A stretch of DNA of 64,000 nt from Tellurirhabdus bombi (lineage in GTDB: Bacteria > Bacteroidota > Bacteroidia > Cytophagales > Spirosomataceae), in contig NZ_CP090557.1 in NCBI RefSeq assembly GCF_021484805.1, positions 422,501 to 486,500 of the forward strand, written 5' to 3'. Below are positions 8,372-15,591 of the stretch, piece by piece. The first letter of the stretch is position 1; each line of letters opens with the position of its first letter. The notes beneath the pieces were generated by a model. It saw only the letters and a list, made by a program, of their open reading frames with translations. It had not been told where the DNA came from and did not search any database. The position numbers and the translations under genes were made by a program.

Positions 8372-9184
8372 TTATTCAGGAATTGATCTTTGCTTTCGAA
8401 AGCTCATGAGCAGTAAATAAACCCCCAGCAGGATAGCCGGAATACTCAGGATCTGGCCCATGTTCAGAGACATCGTGTTTTCAAACTCAACCTGATTTTC
8501 TTTCAGGTATTCGTAGAGAAAACGGAGTGTGAAAACCCAGATCAGGAAAATACCCAGCATGCTGCCACGCGGTGTTTTTGCTTTGTAGCGATTCCAGAAC
8601 CACAAGAGAAAAAAGAACAAGACCAGGCAGGATAGGGCTTCATAAAGTTGCGCCGGGTGCCGGGGCAACTGCGAATATTCCTGGTTACGCAGAAAAACAA
8701 ACGCCCAGGGCACATCGGTTACTTTACCGACAATTTCGGAATTCATTAAGTTACCCAAACGAATAAAACAACCTGCCAGCGCTACCACAATCACGATTCG
8801 GTCTGTTACCCACAGGTAAGTCTGGCCTGAACTGCGTCGGGAACGAGCGTATAGGTATAAACCCAACAAAATACCAACCGCTGCACCGTGGCTGGCCAAT
8901 CCCTGATAAGGCGGCAAAATCACTTCCAACGGATTCCGGAGTAATACGCCTGGTTCGTAAAAAAGAAAATGCCCAACTCGCGCACCAAGCACCGTTGTGA
9001 TAACCATATATAAGGTCAGGGCGTCAATATCACTAAGTGGTTTTCCTTCCTTCTTGAAGACGTGAACCATAATTTGCTGACCGATAAGAAAACCCAGGGC
9101 GAATAAAAGGCCATACCAGCGAACCGCAAACGAACCAATTTTGAAGATTTCAGGGTTTATGTCCCAGATAATGTACGATAGCAT
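8372..9184 (-). CDS. lgt: prolipoprotein diacylglyceryl transferase
   Basis: Inner-membrane enzyme that transfers diacylglycerol from phosphatidylglycerol to the lipobox cysteine, the first step of lipoprotein maturation. The 270-residue length is normal. Seven hydrophobic helices are visible. Family signatures include VRWYGLLFALGFLIG near residues 22-36, GARVGHFLFYEP, the Lgt signature region with IRLGNLMNSEIVGKVTD, and RHPAQLYEA. Several lipoproteins predicted in this window (the S8 proteases, the 3.2-kb lipoprotein, the UPF0323 protein) would be its substrates. It is divergent from yidD, with 93 bp between the two start codons. Confidence 0.97.
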   Translation of the reverse strand: MLSYIIWDINPEIFKIGSFAVRWYGLLFALGFLIGQQIMVHVFKKEGKPLSDIDALTLYMVITTVLGARVGHFLFYEPGVLLRNPLEVILPPYQGLASHGAAVGILLGLYLYARSRRSSGQTYLWVTDRIVIVVALAGCFIRLGNLMNSEIVGKVTDVPWAFVFLRNQEYSQLPRHPAQLYEALSCLVLFFFLLWFWNRYKAKTPRGSMLGIFLIWVFTLRFLYEYLKENQVEFENTMSLNMGQILSIPAILLGVYLLLMSFRKQRSIPE

Positions 9185-9239
9185 TCTTTCTTAAATAGTG
9201 TTATAGTCACCGAGCGCCCAGGCCCGACTTGGTTGCGAG

Positions 9240-9247
9240 CAAAGATA
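9240..9247 (-). promoter_or_regulatory. predicted -7 element for lgt
   Basis: Reads TATCTTTG on the minus strand, an exact match to TAnnTTTG. The predicted start near 9235 gives a leader of about 50 nt. It lies in the short divergent spacer shared with yidD. Confidence 0.45.
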
Positions 9248-9277
9248 GAAAAGATTTCACGAACGCCTTAGTATCCA

Positions 9278-9487
9278 ATGAAAACCCTGCTGATTGTGCT
9301 GGTAAGATTCTACCAGGGAGCGATTTCTCCTTATCTGCCTAATGCGTGTCGCTATACGCCGACCTGCTCGCAATACATGATCGAAGCGGTTCAGAAACAC
9401 GGCGCCATTCGCGGCGGCTGGATGGGCCTGAAACGCATTAGCCGGTGTCATCCCTGGGGCGGTTGCGGCTACGATCCCGTGCCCTAA
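9278..9487 (+). CDS. yidD: membrane protein insertion efficiency factor YidD
   Basis: A 69-residue member of the YidD (UPF0161) family, which assists insertion of membrane proteins together with YidC. Diagnostic features are [32 protein letters not shown] and the C-terminal [15 protein letters not shown]. In many bacteria yidD lies in the rpmH-rnpA-yidD-yidC cluster; here it stands alone beside lgt. The short protein is complete and well conserved. Confidence 0.95.
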   Translation: MKTLLIVLVRFYQGAISPYLPNACRYTPTCSQYMIEAVQKHGAIRGGWMGLKRISRCHPWGGCGYDPVP

Positions 9488-9572
9488 ACTGCCAATTTGT
9501 CTCTTTCCGCCGTTTTGCCTGATTCTTGCTTAGGCAGTTGGCACAAATCAATTAGTCAATAAGGTATCTAGT

Positions 9573-9950
9573 ATGATGGAAATTACACCTGACAATAAAT
9601 TAAAGCGGCTGATTGTGGTTGGTGACCGCGTGCTGATCAAGCCTAAAAGCCCGAATGACCGGACCGTAAGTGGTTTGTATTTACCTCCAACGGTTCAGGA
9701 AAGAGAACAAGTTCAAAGTGGTTATGTTATTAAGGTAGGCCCGGGCTATCCAATCCCTGCCCCCACGGATGACGAGCCTTGGAAGGAAACGGAAGAGCGG
9801 GTCAAATACATGCCTTTACAGGCCGAAGAAGGCGATTTAGCCATTTACCTCCACCGTAATGCCATCGAGTTGGAGTACGAAGGAGAGAAATACGTCATCG
9901 TTCCGCAAGCTTCTATTCTAATGCTGGAACGGTCTGAGGAGTTGTTTTAA
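9573..9950 (+). CDS. GroES-like co-chaperone family protein
   Basis: A 125-residue GroES-fold protein. The N-terminal part carries the chaperonin-10 pattern (VVGDRVLIKPKSP, then SGLYLPPTVQEREQVQSGYVIKVGPG) and the C-terminal part the closing barrel (YVIVPQASILMLER). It is about 30 residues longer than canonical GroES because of an acidic, proline-rich insertion at about residues 66-90 (PIPAPTDDEPWKETEERVKY). No groEL is adjacent, so this is probably the second, diverged GroES-like protein that Bacteroidota carry in addition to a groESL operon, not the main one. Two ATGs in tandem (9573, 9576) are equally possible starts. Confidence 0.85.
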   Translation: MMEITPDNKLKRLIVVGDRVLIKPKSPNDRTVSGLYLPPTVQEREQVQSGYVIKVGPGYPIPAPTDDEPWKETEERVKYMPLQAEEGDLAIYLHRNAIELEYEGEKYVIVPQASILMLERSEELF

Positions 9951-9992
9951 AGCAAGGTTTTGTATACCACAGCCTAATAAAAACCGAACACT

Positions 9993-10487
9993 ATGCTTTA
10001 CGATGGGTTTGTGAATTTACAGCATTTTACCGGATTGATTTTATGCCTGCAACTGGCCGGTGCTCCAGCAACTGGTCAAACAGCCTTGAATCTTCCAAAA
10101 TCCAAACAACTTATGGAAAGTACTGCAAATCAGAAAACATCACTCAAGGCAATCCTGGCCGAAAAGAAAGATAAAAGACGGGTTTTATTGATATATGGCC
10201 GCGACGACGCCCAGCGTTTTACCATTGCACAACAGGAAGGGCTCAACGCCGACGAACTTGCCGAACGCGATCTGGACGTTATTGTTCTGATCGCTTCTAC
10301 CCTGAACGAGCCGGACCGCCAATTTTTGATGCAGGACGAATTTAAACTTGTCCCTGCGGAGGATTTTCAGGGATGGCTCATCGGGAAAGATGGTGGCATT
10401 AAGCACCGGTTTCAGAAACCCATTGATTCTAAGGAGCTTTATGGGTTGATTGATCAAATGCCCATGCGCAAAGCCGAAAAAAATTAA
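9993..10487 (+). CDS. DUF4174 domain protein
   Basis: A 164-residue protein whose C-terminal 115 residues match the DUF4174 pattern: a thioredoxin-like beta-alpha unit beginning RRVLLIYGRDDAQRF, then ERDLDVIVLI, and WLIGKDGGIKHRFQKPIDSKELYGLIDQMPMRK at the end. It lacks a CxxC, so redox activity is not indicated. The N-terminus to about residue 30 is weakly hydrophobic and may be a poor signal peptide; a later in-frame ATG at about codon 41 (10113) would give the bare domain. It follows the GroES-like gene by 42 bp and precedes a small hypothetical gene by 40 bp. Confidence 0.75.
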   Translation: MLYDGFVNLQHFTGLILCLQLAGAPATGQTALNLPKSKQLMESTANQKTSLKAILAEKKDKRRVLLIYGRDDAQRFTIAQQEGLNADELAERDLDVIVLIASTLNEPDRQFLMQDEFKLVPAEDFQGWLIGKDGGIKHRFQKPIDSKELYGLIDQMPMRKAEKN

Positions 10488-10527
10488 TTAATTACGGGTG
10501 TACAGGTAGCGCAATAGGCCCCAACCA

Positions 10528-10875
10528 TTGCCTAACCGTACACTCGCAATTGAAATTCGATTTGGAAAGGTAGCTGATATTTTACGTACTTTACGTTCCG
10601 ACCACCTAATGGCCGAGCGTATGACACTCGAAGATTTCCAGAATATCTCGTACGACAACCAGCAGGAACAATTATACTACCGAGGCTCATTGCTGGCTAA
10701 TCGCTACGAAGAAAATTTTATTTACCTCCTTTACGCCCTAGACTCCTTCTACGTAGAGTTGCAGTACGATTCGTTACGTAACCGCTTGCTTCGGCTGTCG
10801 GCTTTTTATTCAACTGACTTGCTGCTTCCGTATCTACCGCTTTTGCCGGATGATTTGCTTCAGGAGCTGGATTAA
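10528..10875 (+). CDS. hypothetical protein
   Basis: A 115-residue soluble protein with no domain that I recognise. It is rich in Leu, Tyr, Asp and Arg and ends in an acidic leucine-rich tail (LLPYLPLLPDDLLQELD). Predicted structure would be mostly helical, with a central YRGSLLANRYEENFIYLLYALDSFYVELQYD stretch. It lies 40 bp after the DUF4174 gene on the same strand and converges on the gene at 10891 with a 15-bp gap. Normal codon use and good spacing make it a likely real gene. Confidence 0.62.
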   Translation: MPNRTLAIEIRFGKVADILRTLRSDHLMAERMTLEDFQNISYDNQQEQLYYRGSLLANRYEENFIYLLYALDSFYVELQYDSLRNRLLRLSAFYSTDLLLPYLPLLPDDLLQELD

Positions 10876-10890
10876 CTCAGCTATTACTTT

Positions 10891-11982
10891 TTAGGCTTTG
10901 CTTTTCTGGATTTCCACCAGATATTCCGCAATAAGTGCCTGCGAATGCGCTTCGCACGTCCAGTTCATGCGTACCAGAAGCGAAGGCGCCAGTTTGTACA
11001 GCACCGGATTTTCGTAGGCGGTTAGCATACCGGCCACAAAAAAAGTAAACGTCTGAATTTCCTGTTCACTTATATGCGTCGGATCAATTGGCTCTGGATG
11101 CTCACCCAACCGCAGCAAAGAGGTGCAAACCAGCAAACGATCCATTTTTGAAAGCTCTTCCGTGAGCAAAGAAAACCCATCTGCGATGAGTTGCTGTCTG
11201 ATAGGCTTTAAAGCTTCAGGATTGTGCGTAGCGACCAACCGGGCTACATGATAAAAAATCAACGCTGTACGCGGATACGAATGCGCACACCGGAACGGCT
11301 CCCGCCGGTACTGGCCTGTTTCAACAACCGAGCGGACAAAGGCTAAGCTATCCAGGTCGTGGACATTTAAAGGGAGCTTGTATTGGTAAATCGCATACAA
11401 CAAGTTACTGAGCACGCAAGCATCAAATTCGATGTACATGTTCTTCCCGAACCAGGTCGAATAGGCCCGCAGGTTTTTGTATTCCGCATACGTGTTGCGA
11501 ATTTGACGACGGGCCAGATTCGCGTGATGGGCCAGCTTTTGCTTAAACCAGCGTAATTCTTCGTTCGTAGGACTGGTCATCAAATACACCATCGCCGTAT
11601 CGTCAACATCGTCGGGAATCCGGAAATGCTCGAAACGGTATAGCAAGCGCCCGTTGGGGAAATGCCGTGATGGCTTCGTTTGATAAAAATTGTAGGTTTT
11701 TAGCCCGTCTTTATTCTGAAACGCCGGGTAGTTTGGGCGCAGCTTTCGGTCGATTTCGTTTATTCGCTCCTGGCTTTCTACCGACACATAATCACGAATT
11801 GACTGTAAGGTAAATAAGGTAATCAGGCTAAAAAATAGATTGGTATCCGGGCGATGGTACTTATACCGTTCATTCCCCCGAAAGGATGGAAATAACCCTT
11901 CGGGAAAGTAAGGCTCTCCCGACGATTGGAGGTGAGCGATCCGGCTGATCTGCTGATCCAGAATGGAATCGTTAAGCTTCAT
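10891..11982 (-). CDS. hypothetical protein with a class II terpene-cyclase-like DxDDTA motif
   Basis: A 363-residue, mostly helical soluble protein of unknown function. Residues 125-131 read DVDDTAM, the form of the DxDDTA acid motif of class II terpene cyclases, preceded by an aromatic FEHFRIPD and followed about 55 residues later by FGKNMYIEFDACVLSNLLYAIY, which resembles an inner helix of an alpha-alpha toroid. It is far shorter than squalene-hopene or diterpene cyclases (600 residues or more), so it would be a single barrel at most. No QW repeats or class I DDxxD motif were seen. A catalytic role is only a hypothesis; a structural toroid without chemistry is equally possible. Confidence 0.65.
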   Translation of the reverse strand: MKLNDSILDQQISRIAHLQSSGEPYFPEGLFPSFRGNERYKYHRPDTNLFFSLITLFTLQSIRDYVSVESQERINEIDRKLRPNYPAFQNKDGLKTYNFYQTKPSRHFPNGRLLYRFEHFRIPDDVDDTAMVYLMTSPTNEELRWFKQKLAHHANLARRQIRNTYAEYKNLRAYSTWFGKNMYIEFDACVLSNLLYAIYQYKLPLNVHDLDSLAFVRSVVETGQYRREPFRCAHSYPRTALIFYHVARLVATHNPEALKPIRQQLIADGFSLLTEELSKMDRLLVCTSLLRLGEHPEPIDPTHISEQEIQTFTFFVAGMLTAYENPVLYKLAPSLLVRMNWTCEAHSQALIAEYLVEIQKSKA

Positions 11983-12120
11983 GAAGCAAAAATAATCAAC
12001 GACCCGACAGCCCGATCATAAATTTCTTTTCCCGTACATCCCGAAACTTCTTGCAACCACCTGACTGTTCTTGTAGTTTGGTATATATAACTTAGTGTAC
12101 AATTATATTCTCTTGACCAA

Positions 12121-12732
12121 ATGACGCCCTTACGAAAAAATATAATCCTACGCCGGGTTAAAGACATTACGCTGGGTACGACCCTTTCCATAGCGTTGCT
12201 AAATGGGTCGGTGCTTCTCCAAAGTTGTGGTTCAAATCAAAACGAGGAAAGAAACCAACAGACGGAAACAACTGGCTTTAAGAAAGGTGTAAAAACCTAC
12301 GTTACCGAAACTAGTCCGGGAAATTTTAAGATTACGGATGAAGTGCAGGTAGATCCAACCAAAGCGGGTGCAATTGTGACTTACCACGATGGCCACCGCG
12401 ATACATTGAGTGTAGAAGCGGCTCAGCGATTGGTTCAAACGGACCCTTCAACTAGTTCGTATTTTAATCAACCGAATTCGTATGTTGGTCCACAGTCCAA
12501 CGGTCTGGCGAACGCGCTGCTTTGGGGCGGTCTAGGCTACATGATTGGCCGGTCGATGACGCCGCGTTACCCTAATGAGCAACGCTATAGCTCTGGCTTT
12601 TATGCCAACCAGTCTGTTTACCAACGGGCACGGCCGATTCACGAAAATGTCAACTCATCCCGCATCACCAGACCTACCGGAGGCCGGAGTGGTTTTTTCA
12701 GCGGCAGTCGCTCACGCGGTTTTTCATCGTAG
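12121..12732 (+). CDS. UPF0323-family lipoprotein
   Basis: A 203-residue predicted lipoprotein with lipobox LQSC (C36) after a charged N-region and hydrophobic core. The order of features matches the UPF0323 family known from Helicobacter and Campylobacter: KKGVKTYVTE near the start, a THxIV-like GAIVTYHDGHRDTLS segment, a glycine-rich hydrophobic hairpin GLANALLWGGLGYMIGRS, then a Ser/Gly/Arg-rich tail (GGRSGFFSGSRSRGFSS). It is followed 48 bp later by a glutathionylspermidine-synthase-like gene. The pairing recalls E. coli ygiB-ygiC, so the two probably act together, though the role is unknown. Confidence 0.8.
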   Translation: MTPLRKNIILRRVKDITLGTTLSIALLNGSVLLQSCGSNQNEERNQQTETTGFKKGVKTYVTETSPGNFKITDEVQVDPTKAGAIVTYHDGHRDTLSVEAAQRLVQTDPSTSSYFNQPNSYVGPQSNGLANALLWGGLGYMIGRSMTPRYPNEQRYSSGFYANQSVYQRARPIHENVNSSRITRPTGGRSGFFSGSRSRGFSS

Positions 12733-12780
12733 CTTACATTTTACCAACCTCTGTCTGGCTTGCTGGCGGGGTTAACCACT

Positions 12781-13953
12781 ATGATTACATTAAAAAAACT
12801 TGCTAACTCCCCTACTCAGCAGTTGCGAAACATTGGCTGGGAGTGGATGTTAGGTACGGATACATTGCCTTATCTTACGGACGAAGTTGTTGTTGTTCAG
12901 CCCCAGGAAGCCGAGGCTTATTTTGAAGCGGCTAATCAGCTATTTGAAATGCTGGTGGAGGCCGGGCAGCACGTTATCGATAACAATCTGTTCCGGGAAA
13001 TGGGTATTCCCGAAAATTTGGTTGAGCTTATTCAGCTTTCCTGGAACGATGATCGGCAAATTCAACTTTACGGACGCTTTGATTTAGCCGGTGGCGTGGC
13101 CGGAAACCCAATCAAATTCATTGAATTTAATGCAGATACAGCTACTTGTATTCCAGAAACAGCCGTTGTGCAATATGCCCACCTGAAAAGCAATGGATTG
13201 GACGAGCAACGACAGTTTAATGCCGTTTATGAAACGATGGTTGCTCAGTTTCGGGAAATAAAGCAGCAGAACGGAGACTTGCAGCCAACGCTCCTTTTAT
13301 CAGCCATGCGTGATACGCCGGAGGATGATACTAACGTGGCCGTGCTGGGCGAGGCTGCCCGCGAAGCAGGCTTCACCGTTGACTTTGAGTACATTGACAA
13401 AGTGGAATTCTCGGCGCAGGAGGGAATTTTCAAACACAATGCCCAGACCAGCCGTTTCGAGAAATTTGATTTCTGGTTTAAGTTGGTCCCCTGGGAGTAT
13501 ATCGGCCACGAAGAACCTGAACTCGCCAAGTTACTAACCGAAGCTGTTCGCCGCCGCCAGGTTGTTATTCTGAATCCGGCTTACTCGCTTCTGTTTCAGT
13601 CAAAATACATCCTGAAAGTTTTGTGGGATTTATATCCTTATCACCCGTTGCTGCTCAATACCAGCACAAGTCCTCTGACAGACCGTTCCAGTGTTGAAAA
13701 GGTGCTATTTGGCCGGGAAGGGGCTAACATTCGGATTTTAGATTCATCTGGCAAACCCATTCAGTCGGTTGAGGGTGAGTACGGAGATTATCCCAAAATC
13801 TACCAGGAATACGTCGAGTTTCCCAAAGATGCAGCCGGAAATCACTACCAGGCGGGTGTCTTTTTTGCGGGCGAAGGCTGCGGACTGGGCTTTCGACGTG
13901 GGGGCGCGGTCCTTGACAATACAGCTCAGTTTGTTGGGCATATCGTAGAATAA
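12781..13953 (+). CDS. glutathionylspermidine synthase family (YgiC-like) ATP-grasp protein
   Basis: A 390-residue ATP-grasp enzyme of the GSP_synth family, which forms amide bonds between a carboxylate and an amine with ATP. The ATG at 12781 is preferred to one at 12760 because family members begin at or just before this point. Landmarks are the N-terminal tryptophan-rich GWEWMLGTD, the active-site-like IKFIEFNADTATCIPE (about residues 110-125), WFKLVPWEYI, and a C-terminal KIYQEYV and GVFFAGEGCGLGFRRGG. No amidase domain is fused. The natural substrate of stand-alone members is unknown; glutathionylspermidine itself is unlikely in this phylum. It probably functions with the upstream UPF0323 lipoprotein. 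Confidence 0.88.
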   Translation: MITLKKLANSPTQQLRNIGWEWMLGTDTLPYLTDEVVVVQPQEAEAYFEAANQLFEMLVEAGQHVIDNNLFREMGIPENLVELIQLSWNDDRQIQLYGRFDLAGGVAGNPIKFIEFNADTATCIPETAVVQYAHLKSNGLDEQRQFNAVYETMVAQFREIKQQNGDLQPTLLLSAMRDTPEDDTNVAVLGEAAREAGFTVDFEYIDKVEFSAQEGIFKHNAQTSRFEKFDFWFKLVPWEYIGHEEPELAKLLTEAVRRRQVVILNPAYSLLFQSKYILKVLWDLYPYHPLLLNTSTSPLTDRSSVEKVLFGREGANIRILDSSGKPIQSVEGEYGDYPKIYQEYVEFPKDAAGNHYQAGVFFAGEGCGLGFRRGGAVLDNTAQFVGHIVE

Positions 13954-13954
13954 C

Positions 13955-13986
13955 AAAAAAGCGGGGCCGAAAGGCCCCGCTTTTTT
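13955..13986. terminator. bidirectional intrinsic terminator
   Basis: AAAAAGCGGGGCC pairs with GGCCCCGCTTTTT around a GAAA tetraloop, between the ATP-grasp gene and the convergent acetyltransferase, whose stop codon overlaps the T-run. Confidence 0.92.
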
Positions 13987-14509
13987 AACGACTTTTTCGC
14001 CAGCGCAATCCTTCCTCGGTTCTCCCTTCGAGGAAAAAATCATTGCGTTGCAGTACGGTTTGGGAGCCAATACCGTCAAGTAGCGTATCCGCGACTACCG
14101 ACTGTAAATCCGGGCAGGCAAATAACCACTTGAGTAAGCAACTCACGGCTTCAGTTGCATAGCCCTGGCCTTCGTAACGACGATCAATAAAATACCCCAT
14201 CATCGTCGCTCCCTCACAATCTGGAAATCCAGAAACGCCTATCCCACCAATCGTGCGATTTTCCTGCTGGTGAATAATTAGCCAGTGAGTAAGCCAGTTA
14301 GCTCGCTCAGGCATTTGCTCCATCTTAGGAATAATGTAAGCAGCAGTAGCCTCGTCAAATTCTTGCAAGAAGTTAGGATCGCTTAACTCTAAACCAGATG
14401 AGGCCAATTTTAGGCTTTTTTCCAACTTGAGACGACTCTCTGTCAATAGATATAACTGTTCCAAGGAAAGCGGTAACAACCGCAATCGGTTTGAAAATAA
14501 AGAATGCAT
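13985..14509 (-). CDS. GNAT family N-acetyltransferase
   Basis: A 174-residue acetyltransferase of the RimJ/RimL-like (Acetyltransf_3) group. The acetyl-CoA loop is visible as RYEGQGYATEAV (about residues 110-121), preceded by MMGYFIDRR and followed by the C-terminal NDFFLEGRTEEGLRWRKSR. The N-terminal helix is longer than in most members. The substrate cannot be inferred. Its stop overlaps the terminator shared with the neighbouring gene, and a 422-bp gap separates its start from the next gene. Confidence 0.86.
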   Translation of the reverse strand: MHSLFSNRLRLLPLSLEQLYLLTESRLKLEKSLKLASSGLELSDPNFLQEFDEATAAYIIPKMEQMPERANWLTHWLIIHQQENRTIGGIGVSGFPDCEGATMMGYFIDRRYEGQGYATEAVSCLLKWLFACPDLQSVVADTLLDGIGSQTVLQRNDFFLEGRTEEGLRWRKSR

Positions 14510-14931
14510 TTGTGATTATACGTTTGACTAAAGACAAAAGGATTTCTTTCTCCCGCTTTCAGGAGTTTACTTGATAGAAATTGTCAAACGTCAGGCCCTG
14601 CCAGGCAGGTAATACGGAAGTAGGTTGGTAAACAGAGGCTTTATATTTACAAAGCAAACCTAGCTGTTTCGCCTGAAGTATACAAGCTGTATCCTATGCT
14701 TTCTGCGGTTCTTTTAGTTAAGGGAACGGCCCACGCTAACTCTTTTTTACTCCAAACTTTCTACAAAATCGGGGAAAGAGCTACCCAATATTATTTATGT
14801 TGCAGCCGTCATTCCTTCGTTAAGTCCTAAATAATAAGCTCTCACACAGCCTCTAGCGGTCTTCTTCCCGTTTAGGTACAGTTTGGCATAGATTTGATAC
14901 AGATCAGGTAAACTATCTTACCAAATTTACC
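14510..14931. other. 422-bp divergent intergenic region
   Basis: No gene is visible. It contains a 13-bp palindrome, CCTGCC-A-GGCAGG (about 14597-14609), and a consensus -7 element for the downstream barrel gene at 14889-14896. Nothing else stands out. Confidence 0.5.
14889..14896 (+). promoter_or_regulatory. predicted -7 element for the small outer-membrane barrel gene
   Basis: TAGATTTG matches TAnnTTTG. The start would fall near 14901, giving a 30-nt leader. The -33 region has only TTTA at 14871, three or more bases too close, so another factor may assist. Confidence 0.4.
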
Positions 14932-15549
14932 ATGAAGAAAACTCTCATTGGGAGCTTCTTGCTAGCAACCACTCTTCTCAGCGGCCTGATAACGAATAAC
15001 GCGTTAGCACAAACCACACCTCGCACGGGGATTAAAGCAGGTCTTAATGCAAGTACCTTATTTGTGGACAACGTAGACAACCGGCGTGAGCGTTTTGGCT
15101 TTCACGTAGGTGTATTCACCCAAATTCCAGTAACGGAGTTTTTTGCCATCCAGCCCGAACTTCAATATACCGGAAAAGGAGTTTCTTACGATATACTGAA
15201 CAATAACAAGGCTTCGCTTCGCCTAAACTATGCCGAGCTGCCTGTACTGGCTACTTTCAAGCTGGGTAATGCGGTCGATTTGCAGGTTGGCCCGTATGCT
15301 TCGTACCTCATTAACTCTAAATACTCAACGGAGGGCAACATTTCCTTGAATGGAGATTTTGACCGAGACAACTTCAATAAGTTAGATTATGGGTTAGCTG
15401 GCGGCTTGAATGTTTACTTTGGCCGCGCCTTACTGGGTCTGCGTTATGGACAAGGTTTTCAACCTATAGCCTCATCTGGTGCTGCCCGAACTGTGCTTGG
15501 AAACGCGAAGAACGCTACTGGCCAGATTTCATTAGGGGTAGCCTTCTAG
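14932..15549 (+). CDS. PorT-like outer-membrane beta-barrel protein
   Basis: A 205-residue small outer-membrane barrel. A signal peptide (about residues 1-26) ends at ALAQ. The mature part begins with TGIKAGLNASTLFVDN, the entry typical of the outer-membrane beta-barrel (PorT-like) families of Bacteroidota, continues with alternating hydrophobic strands (FAIQPELQYTGKGV, LNYAELPVLATFKLG) and ends in QISLGVAF, with a C-terminal phenylalanine as BAM substrates have. The exact function is unknown. It is transcribed alone and closed by a hairpin terminator. Confidence 0.87.
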   Translation: MKKTLIGSFLLATTLLSGLITNNALAQTTPRTGIKAGLNASTLFVDNVDNRRERFGFHVGVFTQIPVTEFFAIQPELQYTGKGVSYDILNNNKASLRLNYAELPVLATFKLGNAVDLQVGPYASYLINSKYSTEGNISLNGDFDRDNFNKLDYGLAGGLNVYFGRALLGLRYGQGFQPIASSGAARTVLGNAKNATGQISLGVAF

Positions 15550-15555
15550 AGGAAA

Positions 15556-15586
15556 GAAAAACGGCACTTGATGGTGCCGTTTTTCT
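15556..15586. terminator. bidirectional intrinsic terminator
   Basis: GAAAAACGGCAC and GTGCCGTTTTTC form the stem around a six-base loop, with a T-rich 3' side on the plus strand and a T-run on the minus strand. It lies between convergent genes. Confidence 0.85.
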
Positions 15587-15591
15587 TTTAA

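Noticed and set aside
14597-14609. CCTGCC-A-GGCAGG palindrome as a possible operator or sigma-54 site
   Set aside because: No -24/-12 spacing (GG-N10-GC) fits, and a single short palindrome in 422 bp is not significant.
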